This document shows positions 36,796-45,808 of a stretch of DNA of 64,000 nucleotides, piece after piece. This DNA is from Ignatzschineria rhizosphaerae. GTDB taxonomy: Bacteria; Pseudomonadota; Gammaproteobacteria; Cardiobacteriales; Wohlfahrtiimonadaceae. The stretch covers positions 492,501 through 556,500 of the forward strand of contig NZ_CP093379.1 of assembly GCF_022655595.1 (NCBI RefSeq), given 5' to 3'. The notes beneath the pieces are model-generated. The model had not been told where the DNA came from, did no database searches, and was given only the letters and a program-made list of their open reading frames with translations. The translations under genes were made by a program, and so were the position numbers. Position 1 is the stretch's first letter, and each line of letters begins with the position of its first letter.

Positions 36796-38553
36796 TTACG
36801 CTTTTTCAGTAGAGATTAGCGCATCAACAAACTCATCTGCGTTAAATGGGCGAAGATCGTCAATACTTTCTCCAACACCAATAAAACGAATAGGAATATT
36901 GAGTTCTTCAGCAATGGCGAAAATAATTCCCCCTTTTGCTGTACCATCTAGTTTAGTAAATGTAATACCAGAAAGGGGAACGGTGGTATTAAACTGTCGT
37001 GCCTGATTAAGCGCATTTTGCCCTGTAGAAGCATCAACAACAAGCATCACTTCATGTGGCGCGGTTTCGTCGTGGCGTTTGATCACGCGATTAATCTTGG
37101 CAAGTTCCTGCATTAATCCTGAGTCTGTATGTAAACGGCCAGCAGTATCGGCAATTAAAATATCCATTTTTCGTGCTTTTGCAGATTCCATCGCATCAAA
37201 GATTACAGAAGCAGGATCAGCTCCTTCTTTTTGAGAGATAACGGGGATTTTATTGCGTTCACCCCAAATTTCAAGCTGCTCAACAGCAGCTGCGCGGAAA
37301 GTATCGCCGGCAGCAAGCATGACAGATTTGCCTTCAGCTTGGAATTTCTTTGCAAGTTTCCCGATCGTCGTGGTTTTACCAACGCCATTAACCCCAATCA
37401 TTAAGATAACATAAGGTTTATGGTTACTATCAATCACTAGAGGCTTAGAAACAGGCTCTAAAATATCTTTCATCTGCACTTTGAGCGCAGCAAAAAGCTC
37501 ATCAACATTAGAGAGCGATTTACGAGACACAGAGTCACGAATACTTGTAAGCATCTGATCGGTGACTTTAATGCCGACATCCGCCATTAAAAGGCGAGTT
37601 TCGAGCTCTTCAAGGATCTCTTCACTAATCTCTTTTTTACCGAGGAAAAGATCCGCAATACCTTCTGTAAGATTATTACGGGTTTTACTTAATTTACTAC
37701 TTAAGCGAGCAAAGAATCCTGCTTTTTTCTCTGGTTTCTCTTGAGTTTCGATAGTTTCTGTCGCAACGTCAGTAGTAACTTCTTCTGATGTAATCTCTTT
37801 TTTTTCAATTTCTTCAGCAACAGGTTCATCGGCAATGACTTCGATGTCAGCTACTTCTTCAATAACTTCTTCATCAGCAATTGGCTTATTAATGATAGGT
37901 TCACTGATTGTTGGTTCGCTACTAACTTGAGCATCTACGATAGTCTCTTCAACTTCCGGTATTGCCTTAATAACGCTTTCTTCGATTGTATCAGTAGCAC
38001 TTTCAGCAATACTATCTTCAGTATTGATCGCTTTTTCGATCTCTACAGTAGAAGAGGGCACTTCTACTACAATTGTTGGAGCTTCTTCTTCATTTTCAAT
38101 GATGATTTCCGCTTCAGGCTCTGATGTTTTTGTTGATTCTTCAAGAGTACTAGAAGCACTCTTCGCGGCGTCAACTTCGGTTTTAGCATCATGGGCAATT
38201 TCTTCAACGAATCCGTGTTGGGGTTGAAGGGTTTTTGCTTCTGTTTCGTTTGTATTGTCTAAGGTTTCATCAGAAGACTCTTCATGATGTTCACGCGTAA
38301 AGGATTCATGGATCTCTTCTTTAACGGCTTCAACAACTGTTTCAGCAACATGAACGATCTCCTCTTTAATAGTGGTAGGCTCTTGTGGCGTCGCTGGTGA
38401 TTCACTACTAACGGAAACAGCTTCTTCTGATGTTTCAATTTTGTCAGAATCCACTGATTCAGGTGTTACATCAGGAGTTTCTGTGATGGCGGGAGCATCA
38501 TCTTTTTTGCCACCAAATAATCGACCAAACCAACTTTTTTTCTTCTCTGCCAT
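36796..38553 (-). CDS. ftsY: Signal recognition particle receptor FtsY
   Basis: A 585-aa SRP GTPase receptor that docks ribosome-SRP complexes at the membrane. An N-terminal basic patch (KKKSWFGRLFGGKK) precedes a long acidic A domain rich in Glu/Thr/Val (about residues 25-270). The NG domain follows, with GVNGVGKTTTIGKLAK (G1), DTFRAAAVEQL, DTAGRL and TKLDGTAKGG. Acidic A domains of this kind are usual in gammaproteobacterial FtsY. The ATG at 38553 was preferred to a TTG 27 bases upstream. It is divergent from the tRNA pair. Confidence 0.95.
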   Translation of the reverse strand: MAEKKKSWFGRLFGGKKDDAPAITETPDVTPESVDSDKIETSEEAVSVSSESPATPQEPTTIKEEIVHVAETVVEAVKEEIHESFTREHHEESSDETLDNTNETEAKTLQPQHGFVEEIAHDAKTEVDAAKSASSTLEESTKTSEPEAEIIIENEEEAPTIVVEVPSSTVEIEKAINTEDSIAESATDTIEESVIKAIPEVEETIVDAQVSSEPTISEPIINKPIADEEVIEEVADIEVIADEPVAEEIEKKEITSEEVTTDVATETIETQEKPEKKAGFFARLSSKLSKTRNNLTEGIADLFLGKKEISEEILEELETRLLMADVGIKVTDQMLTSIRDSVSRKSLSNVDELFAALKVQMKDILEPVSKPLVIDSNHKPYVILMIGVNGVGKTTTIGKLAKKFQAEGKSVMLAAGDTFRAAAVEQLEIWGERNKIPVISQKEGADPASVIFDAMESAKARKMDILIADTAGRLHTDSGLMQELAKINRVIKRHDETAPHEVMLVVDASTGQNALNQARQFNTTVPLSGITFTKLDGTAKGGIIFAIAEELNIPIRFIGVGESIDDLRPFNADEFVDALISTEKA

Positions 38554-38712
38554 AATTTTTATCTTTTTAAATGAGGACAATTGTTCAGGTTAAAATTCAA
38601 GGGATATTCTATCAGTTTCTTGCAAAGTTTGCTTTGATGCTTCAACCTGCGGGCGCTTTCATGATCTTAATGGGAGTGAGTGACTAATTATTAGCAAATT
38701 TGTAAATAGCGC

Positions 38713-38741
38713 TTGTCAAAGGCAAGTTAATATTGCATTAT
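38713..38741 (+). promoter_or_regulatory. Promoter of the tRNA pair
   Basis: TTGTCA at 38713-38718, 17-bp spacer, CATTAT at 38736-38741 (overlapping TATAT), about 15 bp before the first tRNA. Good sigma-70 spacing; boxes near consensus. Confidence 0.6.
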
Positions 38742-38756
38742 ATGCTTCTTTACTTC

Positions 38757-38833
38757 AGGCGTATAGCTCAGTTGGTTAGAGCGCCACCTTGACATGGTGG
38801 AGGTCGTTGGTTCGAATCCAATTACGCCTACCA
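38757..38833 (+). tRNA. tRNA-Val(GAC)
   Basis: Complete cloverleaf of 77 nt including encoded CCA. Acceptor AGGCGTA/TACGCCT, anticodon stem CCACC/GGTGG with loop TTGACAT giving anticodon GAC, and T arm GTTGG-TTCGAAT-CCAAT. Only six bases separate it from the next tRNA, so they are co-transcribed. Confidence 0.97.
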
Positions 38834-38839
38834 AATTTA

Positions 38840-38916
38840 GGGCCTTTAGCTCAGTTGGTTAGAGCTCTCGACTCATAATCGAGCGGTCGCTGGTTCGAGC
38901 CCAGCAAGGCCCACCA
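38840..38916 (+). tRNA. tRNA with CAT anticodon, probably tRNA-Ile2 (lysidine-modified)
   Basis: Complete 77-nt cloverleaf with encoded CCA. Acceptor GGGCCTT/AAGGCCC, anticodon stem CTCGA/TCGAG, loop CTCATAA (anticodon CAT), T arm GCTGG/CCAGC. CAT can mean elongator Met, initiator Met or Ile2. TilS recognition in E. coli uses C4-G69 and C5-G68, both present here, and the CGACTCATAATCG arm matches E. coli ileX; so Ile2 is favoured. It is also the likely prophage attachment site. Confidence 0.9.
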
Positions 38917-38928
38917 ACTAAAGGTCGA

Positions 38929-38956
38929 AACCTCGCATTATAGCGGGGTTTTTTAT
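38929..38956 (+). terminator. Terminator of the tRNA operon
   Basis: Stem AACCTCGC (38929-38936) / GCGGGGTT (38943-38950, one G-T pair) followed by TTTT. It may belong to the host side or be carried by the prophage end. Confidence 0.75.
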
Positions 38957-39204
38957 TGCCTAAAATAAAAATGGCGGGAGATTTGGCGGGATAGCTTTTA
39001 ATTTCTTAGATTTTTTAACTTAAAAAAGATGTGCTTTTGCGTAACTTGCATACACTTTTAATAGAAATAACTTAAATTTAATAGGCACAACTTAATCAAA
39101 GATGAGCTTCCGCTTTTGATACTTCAAACTGAGGTATTTAGATCTGAGCAGTTGGCCAGGATCCGATCCAAAAATAAAGACGAGAAATATTTTGCAATAA
39201 AAAT

Positions 39205-39226
39205 CCTCCTCCTCGCGCTCCGGCGG
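39205..39226. other. Candidate cos site
   Basis: A 22-bp G+C-rich stretch, CCTCCTCCTCGCGCTCCGG and onward, in otherwise A+T-rich DNA outside the portal/terminase genes, the position of cos in P2. P2 cos is likewise G+C-rich. The identity is inference; no sequence match to a known cos is claimed. Confidence 0.35.
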
Positions 39227-39257
39227 TTAGTATAGGGCTGTTTTTTACAAAGGGAGG

Positions 39258-39536
39258 ATGGCTCTGGAGCTTCTATTGCGCTGCGTTGTTCTTATTATTG
39301 CGTGTTACAGAGTATTACGAGCTTTTACAGTAAGTACATTAAGCATTATCTATCACTTTATCAAGAAGCTTTTAGAGAGCCTTTTCTCTTATATAAGTAA
39401 GGTGGTGGGGAGTCATCGTAAGAGCGTAATATGCGTAATTTTTTATTTTATTCTTTTAAATCTTAGTTGTATCAATGCTTTTAAGAGGGAGAGTAAACGT
39501 AATTTTAGTGTAATAGATAGTAATAATATTATGTAA
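39258..39536 (+). CDS. Possible small hydrophobic phage protein
   Basis: A 92-aa open frame rich in Leu/Ile/Val/Cys with two or three hydrophobic segments. GGAGG directly abuts the ATG, which is poor spacing, and the frame contains copies of the GCGTAAT motif cluster. It might be a real membrane protein or a chance frame in the cos-side noncoding end. Reported with low confidence because nothing else explains this stretch. Confidence 0.25.
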   Translation: MALELLLRCVVLIIACYRVLRAFTVSTLSIIYHFIKKLLESLFSYISKVVGSHRKSVICVIFYFILLNLSCINAFKRESKRNFSVIDSNNIM

Positions 39537-39685
39537 TTTTAAGTCATAGTTTAGATTATTGAAACTCGATAAGAATGAGCCTTTTGAAAGACTGTATTAT
39601 GTCCATAATGCGTTATTACGCTCTACTATAATGATGAAACAGTGCTAATCAGAGGCTTTTTGACGATTTCATTACGATATTACGC
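39424..39685. repeat. Cluster of GCGTAAT/ATTACGC motifs at the prophage left end
   Basis: GCGTAAT at 39424 and 39433, palindrome GCGTTATTACGC at 39610-39621, ATTACGA at 39671, ATTACGC at 39679, and related ATTACGA at 39313 and ACGTAAT near 39498. Repeated short motifs beside the terminase/portal end could be terminase or regulator binding sites. Confidence 0.5.
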
Positions 39686-39709
39686 CTCTGCGATGACCCC
39701 AAGTCTTTT

Positions 39710-40699
39710 TTAAGCAGGTATCTCATATTTATTGAATTGAAAGGCTGAAATGCCAAGTTCTCTATTAAAGCTTTCTAAGAGCCTTTGAAGTGGGAGGATC
39801 TCATTTTGATAGAAGACTGCAGCATGTTTGCCTGGATCTCCAAAACCGCCGGCATTTTTAGGAGTGATCCCCATTAATACAGGTGGTACACGATGAGCAG
39901 TATTAATATCTTCATCTGTAATGCGCTTGATATTAAAGAATTCATCTTTTGCTGCCACTTCTGAAATCGGGATTAACTGAACGCTTTTATCATTCCCTTC
40001 AGGGATATTAAGGACAAGGTTCCTAAAGTTACCATCTCCTTTTGTCTTCTGAAGGTTTTCTCGAATATTCTTCATTAATCCTTGATCAATTTTACCATTA
40101 ATCGACAAAATAAACCCTGCGTGAGAGCCATTTTTATAATATTTAATGCGGAAATAAGTCGCTTCACGATTAAGCGTGGTACTACGAATTGCGGAAAGGT
40201 AAGAAGGGCGGCCATAGATATTTTGGATAGAGTCGTAACTGGCAAATAGGGCGATATCTTTTTTCTCAAAATATTTCGGATTATCATATTCATTAGGGCG
40301 AACAAAATAGTATCCCTCTTTTCGAGCGACTCGCATGTAGTAAGTCATGAGATGTTGAAGGGCAAGGGTATTACCGAGTTTAGACGGAATCCTCAATAAA
40401 AAAGCGCTGCCATAAATTAAATAATCCGTGATAAAGCGGTTAAAGTCGATCACGGAGAGATATTCATTTTCTTTGAAAATAGAAGTGATAATGCCGGCTT
40501 TAAAATTGAGAGATGATTCGTGTAAAGAGGCGGAGTACATTGCCAGATTCAGTTGTTCATAACTGTATCTAGGCGGGAAATAGAGATCATGATGATAATG
40601 ATCCCCTCCAATTAAGAAATCATAAAACTCTCTATCACTAATTTTTTGTTGTGTATCGAAGGTAAATACCTGATTTTCATTAGTTACTGCTTGCGTCAT
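39710..40699 (-). CDS. Q: Phage portal protein (P2 gpQ)
   Basis: A 329-aa portal vertex subunit of the P2 gpQ/PBSX type that forms the dodecameric DNA entry channel of the capsid. Recognisable segments are FYDFLIGGDHYHHDLYFPPRY near the N-terminus, a GRPSYLSAIRSTTLNREATYFR block, and HRVPPVLMGITPKNAGGFGDP near the C-terminus. The ATG at 40699 overlaps the terminase stop as TAATG and has GGAG ten bases upstream; an ATG three codons earlier has no usable spacing. Translationally coupled to P. Confidence 0.93.
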   Translation of the reverse strand: MTQAVTNENQVFTFDTQQKISDREFYDFLIGGDHYHHDLYFPPRYSYEQLNLAMYSASLHESSLNFKAGIITSIFKENEYLSVIDFNRFITDYLIYGSAFLLRIPSKLGNTLALQHLMTYYMRVARKEGYYFVRPNEYDNPKYFEKKDIALFASYDSIQNIYGRPSYLSAIRSTTLNREATYFRIKYYKNGSHAGFILSINGKIDQGLMKNIRENLQKTKGDGNFRNLVLNIPEGNDKSVQLIPISEVAAKDEFFNIKRITDEDINTAHRVPPVLMGITPKNAGGFGDPGKHAAVFYQNEILPLQRLLESFNRELGISAFQFNKYEIPA

Positions 40700-42435
40700 T
40701 ATACCCATGCTCCAGTTGCTTGATTGTCTTCTGTTGTTGTGCCGTCTAAGTTGATATAGCTAAGTCCATACATGATTGCCCACGAGAAGTCTGCGTGAGC
40801 CGTTTGAGAGGTTCTTACTGTTTCATAAAGAATGATATTTCGACCTGCTTTTGGTCTGATTGCGAGATATGATTCAAAGACATCTGTCCAATCTTTATCG
40901 AATCGTAATAATTGATCTCTAAAGAAATTGCGCATTTGCAGGACGAGGAAGCCCTTAAGTGTCGGATTACCATCGATCTTTCTAACAGGAATCATTTTGC
41001 CAATGAGCTGTTTTTCAACTCGTGCATGGACTGCTGCACCAACCCCATTGCCATCAATAGCAATGTGTTTGACGTTATAACGAGTGGTAAGATCAATGAC
41101 CTTGTCCGCTTGATCGTCGTAGTCTTCCCCAAACCAGTTAAACTTCTCAATCACTCTATGGTAAGGGTGATCTTTGGTAGGAAGTGCGATGACGACACAT
41201 GCAGAGATATCGAGTTCTTTTGCCGGATCAAAGCCAATAACAACATCTTTATTACCGTAAGGTCTATCTAATCCTTGAGAGATCCAAACATCTGGCCAAT
41301 CTTCAAATGGATCGATCATACAGCGCATGATCTGTCTTGCATCAAATGCCGAGTTACCATGCTTCATCCAAATACCTTGGAAGAGCATCGGGTAAGTTTC
41401 GGGATGCCGGCGTTTTAAGCGTTCAATGCTAATGAGATTGTTGCCTTGTGCAACAGCATCTTCAAGCGTGATGATTTTACGATAGATCCCATCGCTACAA
41501 AGAATCCCTTTTCTTGCCTCATCGTAGGTAAACTCAACTCCTTTTCGCCCTTCAGTAATTCCCATCCAAAAGTTGTAAGAAGGATGTGATTCATGGCTTG
41601 GTGTTGAGCTCATGACAATATTGTATTGTTTGAGCGTTGCACAGGCTTTTACGACTTCTGTTAAATCCTCAAAGTCGAGCATCCATGCGTATTCATCAAC
41701 AGTAACATCACCCGTGAAGCCTTGCGCGGTACGATAGTTTGCACCTAAGAAATCAATGATTGCCCCATTGGGTAATTGGATCCGTTCAACCCCTTGGACT
41801 TTTACCCCAAAGATTTCATGAATCAAACGCTTAATATCATCACGTGCTTTAAATGCCTGGCGTTGTGATGAAGAGATATAAACCTGATCATGCCCAAGAT
41901 TAATCGCTCTTCGTAGCGCTCTACCTATCGCAAGTGCCCAAGTAAAGCCAGTTTGACGACCTTTTAGAACAACCGCTTGTCCATCTGAGGTTGGTAGTTT
42001 AAGGATAGATTCTGTTTCATAAATAAAGTCTTTCTGATATTGGAAGGCATTTTCCTCCCAGTAGGCATTGATCTTCTCTTTAAACTCTTCAGGATCGATC
42101 TTCATAAACGCCTTAATGCGTTTCTTATCTTCCTTTTCCTCTTCACGGACAGGAAAAAAGAGGTTCTTTAAGGTCTTACAAACTCGATCAAATTCTTTGT
42201 AATCAGCATTGCTCTTATTCTCTTTAAAGAGCAGATACATATAGCGAAGCTCAGTACAGGATTGAAGCCTATCAAATGTTGTTTGATTCTCCCATTTTTG
42301 ATTATCACGCCAATAGGCAACAGTACTCACGGCGGTATCTAGCCGTTTTGCAATATCGCTCAATGTCCAACCGGCAAAGAATAGAATTCTTGCTTGGTGG
42401 TCTTTGGGAAGGGTTAAAGGGGGTAAATCAATCAC
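40699..42435 (-). CDS. P: Terminase large (ATPase) subunit (P2 gpP)
   Basis: A 578-aa DNA-packaging motor. An N-terminal helix-turn-helix (WTLSDIAKRLDTAVSTVAYW) precedes the ATPase domain, with a Walker A-like KGRQTGFTW (158-166) and Walker B VTVDEYAWM. The C-terminal nuclease has FDPAKELDISACVVI and IDGNGVGAAV. These fit P2 gpP. It is divergent from O across a 250-bp control region and co-transcribed with Q. Confidence 0.94.
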   Translation of the reverse strand: MIDLPPLTLPKDHQARILFFAGWTLSDIAKRLDTAVSTVAYWRDNQKWENQTTFDRLQSCTELRYMYLLFKENKSNADYKEFDRVCKTLKNLFFPVREEEKEDKKRIKAFMKIDPEEFKEKINAYWEENAFQYQKDFIYETESILKLPTSDGQAVVLKGRQTGFTWALAIGRALRRAINLGHDQVYISSSQRQAFKARDDIKRLIHEIFGVKVQGVERIQLPNGAIIDFLGANYRTAQGFTGDVTVDEYAWMLDFEDLTEVVKACATLKQYNIVMSSTPSHESHPSYNFWMGITEGRKGVEFTYDEARKGILCSDGIYRKIITLEDAVAQGNNLISIERLKRRHPETYPMLFQGIWMKHGNSAFDARQIMRCMIDPFEDWPDVWISQGLDRPYGNKDVVIGFDPAKELDISACVVIALPTKDHPYHRVIEKFNWFGEDYDDQADKVIDLTTRYNVKHIAIDGNGVGAAVHARVEKQLIGKMIPVRKIDGNPTLKGFLVLQMRNFFRDQLLRFDKDWTDVFESYLAIRPKAGRNIILYETVRTSQTAHADFSWAIMYGLSYINLDGTTTEDNQATGAWV

Positions 42436-42516
42436 AGGCGTTCTCTTTGTTTATCTCATTTATCAATCATGAAAATCATTGTCTGCGTTTAACTAAAAGA
42501 ACGGAATTGAATGAAT

Positions 42517-42595
42517 CTTGGATTATTTTTTAGAAAATCTCTCAAATCTCCCATTAATCAGGGGAATAGAACATTTATTCACAAAATAATCCAAG
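42517..42595. promoter_or_regulatory. Inverted repeat in the divergent P/O control region
   Basis: Perfect 13-bp inverted repeat CTTGGATTATTTT (42517-42529) and AAAATAATCCAAG (42583-42595), 53 bp apart, in the 250-bp region that must carry the two divergent late promoters. In P2 the equivalent promoters are activated by Ogr or satellite Delta; here no TGT-N12-ACA box was evident. Possibly a late-activator site. Confidence 0.55.
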
Positions 42596-42686
42596 CTTAG
42601 ATAGATGGAAAAAGTATTGCAAAACGATGAATATGTGCTTCAAGGCTTGGTGAGCACAGATTATTAACAATTTTGGAGACAAATTC

Positions 42687-43508
42687 ATGAGTGAAGCAAT
42701 TCGACACGGACTAAAGAAAACGAAGTTTTTCCGCGTAGCTGTGTCTGGTAAAACGGTTGATGGCCGTGAAATTACAGCTGATCAGATTGACCAAATGGCA
42801 AGTACCTACAATCCTGAAACGTATGGTGCACGCGTGAATATCGAACATATTCGCGGTTATATGGTTGATTCTGAATTCAAGATGTATGGTGATGTGATTG
42901 CCCTAAAAGCCGAAGATGTGGTGATTAATGGTGAGAAGCGCCGTGGGTTATATGCGCAGTTTGCGGTATCTGAAAACCTGATTGAGATTAATCAGAAATC
43001 CCAGAAGATCTATTCATCTATTGAGATGATCCCTAATTTTGCAGGAACTGAAAAAGCCTATTGTATTGGTTTGGCTGTGACGGATTCCCCTGCATCGCTT
43101 GGCACTGAAGCCTTACAGTTTTCTAAAAACTTTAATGTCTCAACATTTACAACGGATGCGCTTGAGTCTGAATTATCTTTTGAATCAGCCGAAGCTTCTA
43201 ATGAGAATTCAGAAATGCAAAAGAACTTTTTTACTGATCTTGTAAAAAACCTTTTTAAGAAAAAGGAATCTTTTGCTCGTGCGGATCTCGAACAGGCATT
43301 TACTCAGATTGCCGAAGCATTTGAAACGCATGATGCGGATCGAGTCACGCAATTTAAGGCGCTTGAAGAGAAGTTTGATGCACTGCAAAAGTCCCATGAT
43401 GAGCTTTCTACAAAAGTTGAAAGCTACAGCCAAACGCCGGCAGTTAACAAGTTTAATACTCCTAAAATTTCTGGCGATGAGTCAGATGTTGAAGAAGCCA
43501 CATTTTAA
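42687..43508 (+). CDS. O: Capsid scaffolding protein/protease (P2 gpO)
   Basis: A 273-aa dual protein: an N-terminal serine protease (about residues 10-150) that matures the procapsid, and a C-terminal helical scaffold (about 200-265). Candidate catalytic residues by analogy with P2 are Asp25 in VDGREI, His54 in NIEHIRGYM and Ser110/111 in IYSSIEM. First gene of the plus-strand late operon; GGAGACAA precedes the ATG. Confidence 0.92.
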   Translation: MSEAIRHGLKKTKFFRVAVSGKTVDGREITADQIDQMASTYNPETYGARVNIEHIRGYMVDSEFKMYGDVIALKAEDVVINGEKRRGLYAQFAVSENLIEINQKSQKIYSSIEMIPNFAGTEKAYCIGLAVTDSPASLGTEALQFSKNFNVSTFTTDALESELSFESAEASNENSEMQKNFFTDLVKNLFKKKESFARADLEQAFTQIAEAFETHDADRVTQFKALEEKFDALQKSHDELSTKVESYSQTPAVNKFNTPKISGDESDVEEATF

Positions 43509-43519
43509 GGAAAGAAAAC

Positions 43520-44569
43520 ATGGCAAAAATAATTTTATCTAAGGAAGCGACACAGCTTTCTACCCAATATTATGAAACGCAATCTGATTTACACGGTGTT
43601 TCAGTGGAAGCAATCGAATCTGGTGCGCACTTTACCCTTGAGCCTGATAAAGAGGTGGAATGGGTCACAGCGGTTCAAAATAGTAATGCCTTCTTATCCA
43701 AGATTGATGTTGATACTTGTGAAGCACAAGTTGTTGATAATATCGGTGCTGAGGATATGGATTTAGCTTCTGGCCGTACTGATACGGAGAGTGAAGATCG
43801 TCAAACGACGAATCTTGCAGGCTTGTCTAATATTCGTTATACCGCCGAAACAACGCAACATGATACGCATATCTCGTTTAAAGAATATAACAATTGGGCA
43901 CGACGCAATCGTAAGTTGTTCCAACGTTATATCAGCGAGAAGCGTGCAGCATCAAAAGGAAACGATATGATGAAGATCGCTTGGCATGGTGAAAAGGTTG
44001 CGAAGAAAACTGATAAAAAAGCCAATCCATTAGGCCAAGACGTTAATATCGGCTTCCTCCACCGTATTAAAACTCATTTTCCAGAAAATTATATCGATGG
44101 TACTGCTGAATCGATCACTATCGGAAAAGGCGGTACTTATGAATCATTAGATACGGCATTAATTGCCATGCGAGCAATGATTCCAGAGCATCTTCGTGAT
44201 GGGTTAGAGCTTTATGCAAGTGAAGAGTTCTTTGTTGACCGTGATATGAAGATGGTTGAGAAAGTGACGATTACAGAAGCAGGTAATCAGAGCTTACAAA
44301 AAGTATTTACCACAGTTGCCGGCGGTGTTCATGCCGAAACACCACCATTTTTCCCCGAGGGAACGCTGTTATTAACATCGCCTAAAAACCTCGCGATTAG
44401 AACTCAGGAAGGCTCAGTCCATATTGGTATGGTGAAGAATCATCCCCGTTCTCGTGAAGAGTTCTATCACGAATCTAATGAATTCTTTGCTGTTAAGAAT
44501 TACGAAAAAGCAGTGGTACTTGTGAATGTAAAAGTTGTCAGTGAAGCAGATGAGAAGACTGGGGGTTAA
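43520..44569 (+). CDS. N: Major capsid protein precursor (P2 gpN)
   Basis: A 349-aa HK97-fold capsid protein as in P2: an N-terminal part probably removed by gpO, then LASGRTDTESEDRQT and NIRYTAETTQHDTHI (the typical N-arm region), and a C-terminal FPEGTLLLTSPKNLAIRTQEGS block. AAGGAAAG precedes the ATG. Twelve bases after O. Length typical of the family. Confidence 0.94.
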   Translation: MAKIILSKEATQLSTQYYETQSDLHGVSVEAIESGAHFTLEPDKEVEWVTAVQNSNAFLSKIDVDTCEAQVVDNIGAEDMDLASGRTDTESEDRQTTNLAGLSNIRYTAETTQHDTHISFKEYNNWARRNRKLFQRYISEKRAASKGNDMMKIAWHGEKVAKKTDKKANPLGQDVNIGFLHRIKTHFPENYIDGTAESITIGKGGTYESLDTALIAMRAMIPEHLRDGLELYASEEFFVDRDMKMVEKVTITEAGNQSLQKVFTTVAGGVHAETPPFFPEGTLLLTSPKNLAIRTQEGSVHIGMVKNHPRSREEFYHESNEFFAVKNYEKAVVLVNVKVVSEADEKTGG

Positions 44570-44571
44570 TC

Positions 44572-45237
44572 ATGCCTTTTCGATTAAAAAAAATCAAAGA
44601 ACGTAAAGCTGCTGCGACTAGATCGCAGCAAGCCCTTGAAGCTGATATTGAGACAAATTCCTTGCTACGTGATTTAAGAGCAGATCTAATCGTTTTGAAA
44701 GGGTTTGATGCAACAGCTTATAAGATCGCTTATAAAAAAGAGCGTATTAATCACTATTTGCCGTGGGTGAGTGGACTGATTGAAGGGGATAGTGGTCTTG
44801 AGGATAAGATCCTCCAATACATGCTTGTTTGGTCCATTGATATTGGTGATATTACCCATTTCTTGCAGATTGCAAACTATATGGAAAAGCACCAGTTACA
44901 GCCACCTTTTGAAACAAAACTACCAACTTTTGTTTCGGATAATGCTCGCGATAATATCGAAAGCCTCTCTATTACAGATGCGGAAAGTATCGCTCAGTTC
45001 TTAGATGGCAAAGATGTGCAGCAAAATTCTCATGCGACATTCTTACGTCTTTTAGGTGAAAAAATCTTAGATGATAAGGAGCTTGATGACTTAACTACCG
45101 ATGATATTTCACAGGCTGAAAAGGTGAGTACTTATTGGCATGAAGCAGTAAAGTTAAAAGCAGACATTGGCATTAAAAAACGTCTTGAAAGCCTTGATAA
45201 GAAGCTTATCGAGTTAAAGGCCGAACCTGCTGAATAG
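44572..45237 (+). CDS. M: Terminase small (endonuclease) subunit (P2 gpM)
   Basis: A 221-aa protein that, with gpP, recognises and cuts cos. It starts MPFRLKKIKERKAAATRSQQ, basic and DNA-binding-like, and has the central WVSGLIEGDSGLEDKILQYML block characteristic of P2 gpM. A single TAATC separates it from N, so the pair is coupled. A 106-bp gap without a gene follows. Confidence 0.9.
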   Translation: MPFRLKKIKERKAAATRSQQALEADIETNSLLRDLRADLIVLKGFDATAYKIAYKKERINHYLPWVSGLIEGDSGLEDKILQYMLVWSIDIGDITHFLQIANYMEKHQLQPPFETKLPTFVSDNARDNIESLSITDAESIAQFLDGKDVQQNSHATFLRLLGEKILDDKELDDLTTDDISQAEKVSTYWHEAVKLKADIGIKKRLESLDKKLIELKAEPAE

Positions 45238-45343
45238 TTTTATCGCGTCTCGCGCGCCTTGGGGGCTTGCGCAAGAGCTGACGAGTATTCACTTAAAGGC
45301 TCGATGCGCATCCACCCCCAAACCTAATTAAGAGAGGAATGAA

Positions 45344-45808
45344 ATGGGGTTTATTGCGAAGTCTGAATCAAAAAAGAATCTTGAATTACATCTTGGAAGC
45401 TTCTGGCCATCCATTGATATTCAAGACTTTAAACAGAAAGCTCGTGTACCGACCTTTGTAGATGATGAGGCCGCATTTCATTTCTTACAACGAGCAGCGC
45501 TTGTCTTCTTCAATGATGTTGGATTATACGCACTGAATCAAAGAGAGCAGGGCTATAACACCTTAGCAGAAGTGCCCTCAGAAATGATCGGAGAGCAAAC
45601 AAAGCAAGAGATCCTCTTTGAAGCCGCTATTTTTGCCTATACGAAAAAACTCATTGTGGACCACTATCAAGATATCGATCTCACTCGTAGAGCGGGTGAA
45701 GACAAGCTCAAAGAGGTTGATAACTCAGCAAGTGCTTGGAGTGCAGAATATTTGAAGAATGTACGGATGTTTCTTAATGAGCCCACTTCATTTGTAGGTT
45801 TGACATGA
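45344..45808 (+). CDS. L: Head completion protein (P2 gpL)
   Basis: A 154-aa protein that completes DNA-filled heads and prepares tail joining. It shows the gpL-type order: WPSIDIQDFKQKARVP near the N-terminus, ALVFFNDVGLYAL, and the DLTRRAGEDKL region near the C-terminus. AGAGAGGAATGAA precedes the ATG. It ends ATGA-overlapping gene X. Confidence 0.9.
   Translation: MGFIAKSESKKNLELHLGSFWPSIDIQDFKQKARVPTFVDDEAAFHFLQRAALVFFNDVGLYALNQREQGYNTLAEVPSEMIGEQTKQEILFEAAIFAYTKKLIVDHYQDIDLTRRAGEDKLKEVDNSASAWSAEYLKNVRMFLNEPTSFVGLT

Noticed and set aside
38840-38916. Elongator tRNA-Met
   Set aside because: CAT anticodon allows it, but C4-G69/C5-G68 and the anticodon arm favour Ile2; not fully excluded.
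38957-39204. Integrase or repressor at the prophage left end
   Set aside because: No frame of suitable length or motif exists before the portal gene.
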